Below, in pieces: positions 59,912-64,000 of a DNA stretch of 64,000 bases. The position numbers and the translations under genes are program-made. Source of the DNA: Rosistilla oblonga (GTDB lineage: Bacteria > Planctomycetota > Planctomycetia > Pirellulales > Pirellulaceae); NCBI RefSeq assembly GCF_007751715.1, contig NZ_CP036292.1:4905339-4969338 (forward strand), written 5' to 3'. Every line of letters begins with the position of its first letter. Positions within the stretch are counted from its first letter, which is position 1. The notes under the pieces were generated by a model. The model was not told the origin of the DNA. It saw only the letters and a program-made list of their open reading frames with translations, and ran no database searches.

Positions 59912-61285
59912 ATGTTTGCGACTCAGGAAACGATCGCCGCGATAGCATCTCCGCCCGGCGGAGCGATCCGCGGCATCGTGCGGATCAGCGGCCCCGATAC
60001 GACGCGTATTTTGCAGACGCTGTGCCCGGCCGACTGTTGTTTTCCCAAAACAGCCTCGCGGATCGGCACCTCGATCGACCTGGGCGATCCGCTGGGGAAC
60101 GTCGATGCTAGCGTGCTGTTATGGCCCAACGAGCGCTGCTACACGGGAATGCCCAGCGCCGAGATCCACCTGCCGGGCGCCGCACCGATCTTGAATGCAG
60201 CCTTAGAGCGTTTGTTGCATCACGGGGCGCGGATGGCCGAACCGGGCGAGTTTACGATGCGCGCTTTCCTGGCTGGCCGTTTGGACCTGACCGAAGCCGA
60301 AGCGGTCTTGGGCGTGATCGATGCCGACGACAAGCGGACTCTCGATGCGGCGCTGCGGCAGCTGTCCGGCGGCCTCTCGGGACCGCTGAACCAATTGCGA
60401 ACCGAGCTGCTGAATTTGCTAGCTCATCTCGAAGCGGGACTCGATTTTGTCGAAGAGGATATCGAGTTCATCACGCAGGCGGAACTTTCGTCGAACGTCC
60501 AACGGATCGCTGATCAGATCCAAGCGATCAACGACCAGATGACAACTCGCAGCGGAACCACGGGGCCGCCTCAGGTCGTGATGCGAGGCGATCCGAATGC
60601 TGGCAAAAGCAGCCTGATCAACGCGTTGGGAGGCGAGGAGGTAGCGATCGTTTCGGAGCTCGCTGGCACGACGCGCGATTGTGTCGAACGGACGCTCGAT
60701 TGCGACGGGCTGACGGTTCGTTTGATCGATACCGCAGGAATCGAAGAGGTCGACGACGCGATCAATCAACAAGCCCAAGCGTTGGGAGACCAAGCGCACC
60801 GTGAAGCCGATCTGTTGCTGGTCTGCGTCGACCTGACACAACCCGCGCTGCGGCCGTGGCAATTAGAATTGCAATCCACCACCACGGAACAGCCGAAAAA
60901 CGGGCAACACATTTTGTTTGTCGGGACCAAACGGGATCGCTGCGACGAGCTACCACCGTGGGCAGGCGACGACTGGGTGCTGACCAGCAGCTTGACCGAT
61001 CAAGGGATCGACCAGCTGCGAACTCGGATCGGGCAACAGCTGCAAAGCGCCGACGCCGTCGAATCGACGACGGTATCCTCGACAGCGGTCCGCTGCCGCG
61101 AAACGCTCACCCAAGCGACCGAAGCGCTCACCAACGCCCTGCAGGTGATCGAGCACCAATTGGGCGAAGAACTTGTCGCCGCGGAACTCCGCTTTGCCCT
61201 CGATGCGATCGGTCGGGTGACGGGTGTCGTCTACACCGACGACATTTTGGATCGCATCTTCAGCGAATTCTGCATCGGCAAATAA
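59912..61285 (+). CDS. mnmE: tRNA uridine-5-carboxymethylaminomethyl modification GTPase
   Basis: A 457-residue MnmE/TrmE. With MnmG it makes the cmnm5 group on U34 of certain tRNAs. The N-terminal folate-binding domain has ETIAAIASPPGGAIRGIVRIS; the central helical domain contains AFLAGRLDLTEAEAV. The inserted G domain has G1 GDPNAGKSS (226-234), the switch region ELAGTTRD and G3 DTAGIEE; the G4 motif reads TKRD (339-342) in place of the usual NKxD. The C-terminal CIGK, with the conserved Cys, is intact. mnmG is not in the window. It is convergent with the PfpI-like gene. Confidence 0.95.
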   Translation: MFATQETIAAIASPPGGAIRGIVRISGPDTTRILQTLCPADCCFPKTASRIGTSIDLGDPLGNVDASVLLWPNERCYTGMPSAEIHLPGAAPILNAALERLLHHGARMAEPGEFTMRAFLAGRLDLTEAEAVLGVIDADDKRTLDAALRQLSGGLSGPLNQLRTELLNLLAHLEAGLDFVEEDIEFITQAELSSNVQRIADQIQAINDQMTTRSGTTGPPQVVMRGDPNAGKSSLINALGGEEVAIVSELAGTTRDCVERTLDCDGLTVRLIDTAGIEEVDDAINQQAQALGDQAHREADLLLVCVDLTQPALRPWQLELQSTTTEQPKNGQHILFVGTKRDRCDELPPWAGDDWVLTSSLTDQGIDQLRTRIGQQLQSADAVESTTVSSTAVRCRETLTQATEALTNALQVIEHQLGEELVAAELRFALDAIGRVTGVVYTDDILDRIFSEFCIGK

Positions 61286-61305
61286 CAACTTGCTAGCAAC
61301 ATCGG

Positions 61306-61833
61306 CTACCCGGCCGCTAGGACTTCGATCAACCCGCGGCAGAAATCGGGCAGATCGTCGGGGCGGCGACTGGTGACATGATGGCGATCGATCACGACGG
61401 CAGCATCTTCCCAAATCGCACCGGCGTTGATCAGATCGTCTTTGATCCCGGGCGATCCGGTCACGCGGATCCCCTTGTAAACGCCGGCGGAAATCGGAAT
61501 CCAACCGCCGTGGCAGATCGCGCCGATCGGTTTACCCGCCTCATGAAAATCGCGGACGATCTGCAGGACCTTCGGATCGCGGCGAAGCTTGTCGGGCATG
61601 AAGCCGCCGGGGACGACAAGGCCGGTGAAATCGGCAGCATCCATGTCATCGATCGCGGTATCGGAAACGCAGGGATAGCCGTTTTTACCAGCATAGTTCG
61701 TGTTGGCGGCGGGGCCGGCGACGACCACCTCGGCTCCCGCTTCGATCAGGCGGAGCTTGGGGTACCACAGTTCCAAGTCCTCGTAGATATCTCCGACAAA
61801 GACCAAGATTTTGTGGCCAGTTAATGAGGGCAT
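61306..61833 (-). CDS. DJ-1/PfpI family protein
   Basis: A 175-residue class I glutamine-amidotransferase-like protein. The nucleophile elbow is AICHGGWIPISAG (Cys107 followed by His108), and Glu18 in YEDLELWYP is placed as in PfpI-type proteases and deglycases. Further family segments are GLVVPGGFMPDKLR and a C-terminal RRPDDLPDF. Members act as proteases, glyoxalases or protein deglycases; which applies here is not clear. The start at 61833 has AAGGAA six bases upstream; the frame to 61947 is not supported. Confidence 0.92.
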   Translation of the reverse strand: MPSLTGHKILVFVGDIYEDLELWYPKLRLIEAGAEVVVAGPAANTNYAGKNGYPCVSDTAIDDMDAADFTGLVVPGGFMPDKLRRDPKVLQIVRDFHEAGKPIGAICHGGWIPISAGVYKGIRVTGSPGIKDDLINAGAIWEDAAVVIDRHHVTSRRPDDLPDFCRGLIEVLAAG

Positions 61834-62085
61834 GGGATTCCTTTCAAACGACGCCACCGCTAGAAAAACAAGGCGAAGGCTGCAAACGAGGCGAAAATTC
61901 TGAGCGTGGCATCGTACCAAGGCCCCGCGGTTGCCGCAAATTGACATTCCAACAACGGTAACGCTTCGTTTATGGTTCCCCAGAGTGGCCGTAATCGATC
62001 TTCGGAATCGCGGATCGATCTGCTAGTGTTCCGCTTTGATATCTGCACAAAACAAAATCCTTCCAACATTCAAAGGGCGTCACGG

Positions 62086-63048
62086 ATGATGCGTTTGATT
62101 CGATCGATTGGCCTCTTGGGCCTCCTGTTTGCGGCAACGTGTCCGGCGCAACAGCCTGCCACGGGACAGCCAGCTCGTCCCGGTACCTCTAACGCAGCGG
62201 CCGGTGCTCCAGCAGCACAGCCCTTCCCCGCGCTGACTGCCGAGCAACAAAATCGATTGGACCAGCTGCTCAAAGCTTGGGAATCATCGAGCAATTCGAC
62301 GAAGCGGTTGTCGGCTAGTTTTAAGCGATGGCAGTTCCGCCCGTTGCAAGCGCCCAAAGAAATCCATGCCAGCTGGGCTCGTGGCGAAGTCAAATACCAA
62401 GCTCCCGCGCAAGGCATGTACCGGGTCGAGGAGATGTTGTTCTTCACCGGCTTCGACGAACAAAAAGCACCGATTTACAAAAAACAAGCGAATCAACCGG
62501 GCGATTGGTGGGTTTGTACAGGCAAGGAGCTGCTGGAATTTGATCGCGCCAACAAGAAGTGCGAGATCTTAGAACTGCCCCCCGAAATGCAAGGGACTCA
62601 GATCGTTTCCAGCCCGCTGCCGTTTGTCTTCAACCTGAACGCTCAAGAGATGAAGGACCGGTATTGGCTCCAAGAATTGCCCCCAAAAGAACAGGGGGAG
62701 TATTGGTTGGAAGCGTGGCCCAAACATCAAAAGGACCGCGCTGAATTCTTGAAGGTGATGATCATTATCGATGCAAAACAATTCCTTCCCAAAGCCTTGG
62801 TGCTGTTCCCACCGAACTTTGACCAACGCAACAATCCCGAACGCGACGTCTATGAATTCACCGACGTGCAGCGAAACGGGAACCTGTTCTCCAAAGCGAT
62901 GGAGGGCATTTTTGGCCAGAACTTCATCGATGTTACTCCTCCCTCGGATTGGAAGATCATTCGCAACAAGTTCAACCCTGGACCGCCGCCGAAGATGGCG
63001 CAAGAGCAGGGAAACATGCAGCCCGGGCAAGCTCCACAAAGCCGCTAG
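62086..63048 (+). CDS. TIGR03009-type exported protein
   Basis: About 320 residues with a signal peptide (IGLLGLLFAATCPAQ) and a Pro/Ala-rich stretch, then a domain resembling the planctomycete TIGR03009 family: LDQLLKAWESSS, KRLSASFKRWQF, GEVKYQAPAQGMYRVEE and YWLEAWPKHQKDRAEF. The pattern of beta strands with large hydrophobic surfaces recalls LolA/LolB-like lipoprotein carriers, so binding of a lipid or lipoprotein in the periplasm is possible (inference). Two ATG codons (62086, 62089) follow AAAGGG at good spacing. A lipoprotein gene starts 157 bp downstream on the same strand. Confidence 0.78.
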   Translation: MMRLIRSIGLLGLLFAATCPAQQPATGQPARPGTSNAAAGAPAAQPFPALTAEQQNRLDQLLKAWESSSNSTKRLSASFKRWQFRPLQAPKEIHASWARGEVKYQAPAQGMYRVEEMLFFTGFDEQKAPIYKKQANQPGDWWVCTGKELLEFDRANKKCEILELPPEMQGTQIVSSPLPFVFNLNAQEMKDRYWLQELPPKEQGEYWLEAWPKHQKDRAEFLKVMIIIDAKQFLPKALVLFPPNFDQRNNPERDVYEFTDVQRNGNLFSKAMEGIFGQNFIDVTPPSDWKIIRNKFNPGPPPKMAQEQGNMQPGQAPQSR

Positions 63049-63205
63049 GACGCTGCGTTTCGAGAGCTTCCGCAAGGCGGCGGTCGTCGACTGCTGCCTT
63101 CGCAAAACCAATGCAAGCCGCTTGAATCGTTTCCCGACTACGCGACCTGAAACCAACTTCCGCCTACCTTCCCCTGCCTCGAATGCCTCGTTGATCCTAC
63201 CTTCG

Positions 63206-64000
63206 ATGTCAGCTCGCCTCGAATCTCGCTGTCGTGTCGCAACGCTGTTCTGGGCGTTGGCGATTTCGTTGTTAATTGGATGTGGAACCACCAAGTCGCG
63301 GACTGCGACCGATCAATTGTTGTTGTCCGACGCCGTCGACCGCAGCGTATCAGCAATCGACTTCCGCCCGCTGACGGGAAAAAAAGTCTATCTCGATACG
63401 ACTTATCTCTCGGCGGTCAAGGGAACGTTGTTCGTCAACTCCGACTACATCATCAGTTCGTTGCGGCAGCAGATCATCGCCGCGGGCTGTCTGTTGGAAG
63501 AAGATCGCAAAACGGCGGAACTGATCATCGAAGCTCGAGTCGGGACGCTCGGTGCCGATGGACATATGGTCAGCTACGGGATCCCGGCCAGCAACGCGTT
63601 GGCGACCGCTGCGTCTTTGGTTGCCGAAGCGGCTCCGGTCCCCACGATTCCGGAGATCTCTTTTGCGAAGCGCGAATCGAACGAAGCCTCCGCAAAAATC
63701 GCCGCGTTCGCCTACGACCGCGAAACCCGTCAAGCCGTCTGGCAGTCGGGGATTTCGCGCAGCGAATCGAATTCCCGCGAAACATGGATCTTGGGTGCCG
63801 GTCCGTTTGAAAGCGGCAGCGTTCGCGAAAACACGCGTTTGGCCGGGCGTGAGCTGCCGTTCGACGGCACTGAAGACAGCCTCCAAAGCAGCGATTCCCA
63901 GCCTGTGCGTCCCCCGGTCGACCTCAACATGCAAGCTCGATTCGAAGACGGATATCCGATCGTCCCCGGTGCGCCACCGCAACCCGATCTGATGAACGAA
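63206..64000 (+). CDS. Exported lipoprotein, cut by the window end (DUF6655-like)
   Basis: An open frame of 265 codons that runs off the window without a stop. It begins with a basic leader and hydrophobic stretch ending in the lipobox LLIGC (Cys26), then TATDQLLLSDAVDRSVSAID, KVYLDTTYL, SDYIISSLRQQI and AELIIEARVGTLGADGH. This resembles a planctomycete lipoprotein family I associate with DUF6655, from memory only. The conserved part suggests a nucleotide- or lipid-independent envelope role, but nothing catalytic is visible. The C-terminus is Asp/Pro-rich and missing here. No strong ribosome site precedes the ATG. Confidence 0.72.
   Translation, partial: MSARLESRCRVATLFWALAISLLIGCGTTKSRTATDQLLLSDAVDRSVSAIDFRPLTGKKVYLDTTYLSAVKGTLFVNSDYIISSLRQQIIAAGCLLEEDRKTAELIIEARVGTLGADGHMVSYGIPASNALATAASLVAEAAPVPTIPEISFAKRESNEASAKIAAFAYDRETRQAVWQSGISRSESNSRETWILGAGPFESGSVRENTRLAGRELPFDGTEDSLQSSDSQPVRPPVDLNMQARFEDGYPIVPGAPPQPDLMNE

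Overview
The window reads as a chromosome segment from a planctomycete, most likely family Pirellulaceae. The evidence is a set of protein families largely confined to that phylum: a DUF1559 prepilin-like protein, DUF1501, fused DUF1549/DUF1553, a PSC-type cytochrome with WD40 repeats, TIGR03009, exported giants with degenerate LEPR-XLL-like N-terminal signals, SdrD_B repeats, dockerin repeats and a sulfatase. GC content is moderately high and many genes have weak or no Shine-Dalgarno sites. I see no rRNA, tRNA, CRISPR array, insertion sequence or phage gene. I could not run any database search; family names come from motifs I read directly.

Layout. 1-1.1 kb: a nested palindromic repeat and a DinB-like protein. 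1.3-7.6 kb (minus): a secreted WD40 propeller translationally coupled to a 1735-residue SdrD_B/FG-GAP surface protein. 8.2-10 kb: an S41 processing protease with a clear promoter. 10.4-12 kb (minus): a DUF1559 prepilin-like protein and a small lipoprotein, followed by a 1.2-kb gene-free stretch. 13.2-20.6 kb: a fatty-acid beta-oxidation operon (acyl-CoA ligase, thiolase, FadB-type fusion, acyl-CoA dehydrogenase). 20.8-26.8 kb: patatin, TrmB, an A-type Fe-S carrier, CbiE-CbiT, a diadenylate-cyclase-domain protein and a glycosyltransferase. 26.8-33.3 kb: 4-alpha-glucanotransferase, an orphan solute-binding lipoprotein divergent from xylulokinase, MoaC and an EamA transporter. 33.5-41.8 kb: a thioredoxin/cyclophilin/dockerin giant overlapping a Sua5-type enzyme, a DUF4129 membrane protein with a 12-unit minisatellite, and a PhoR-like kinase. 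42-46.5 kb: sulfatase, animal-type haem peroxidase, and a cytochrome c'-like protein on the minus strand. 47.2-57.2 kb: a four-gene cluster of planctomycete-specific exported proteins (DUF1501, PPC-domain, DUF1549/1553, cytochrome-WD40-coiled coil). 57.3-64 kb: Gfo/Idh/MocA oxidoreductase, HEAT-repeat membrane protein, MnmE, a PfpI/DJ-1 protein, TIGR03009, and a lipoprotein gene cut by the window end.

How the parts work together. The beta-oxidation genes form one catabolic unit. The 47-57 kb cluster is the best candidate for a poorly described system: every product looks exported, two carry haem-type Cys-His motifs, and the last adds a WD40 propeller and about 600 residues of Ala-rich coiled coil. 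RNA structures sit between its genes, so expression is probably graded. Other points of interest are a diadenylate cyclase domain whose RHR motif reads RHW on a DacZ-like architecture, and an intrinsic terminator ending 12 nt before the cbiET start codon, which suggests attenuation.
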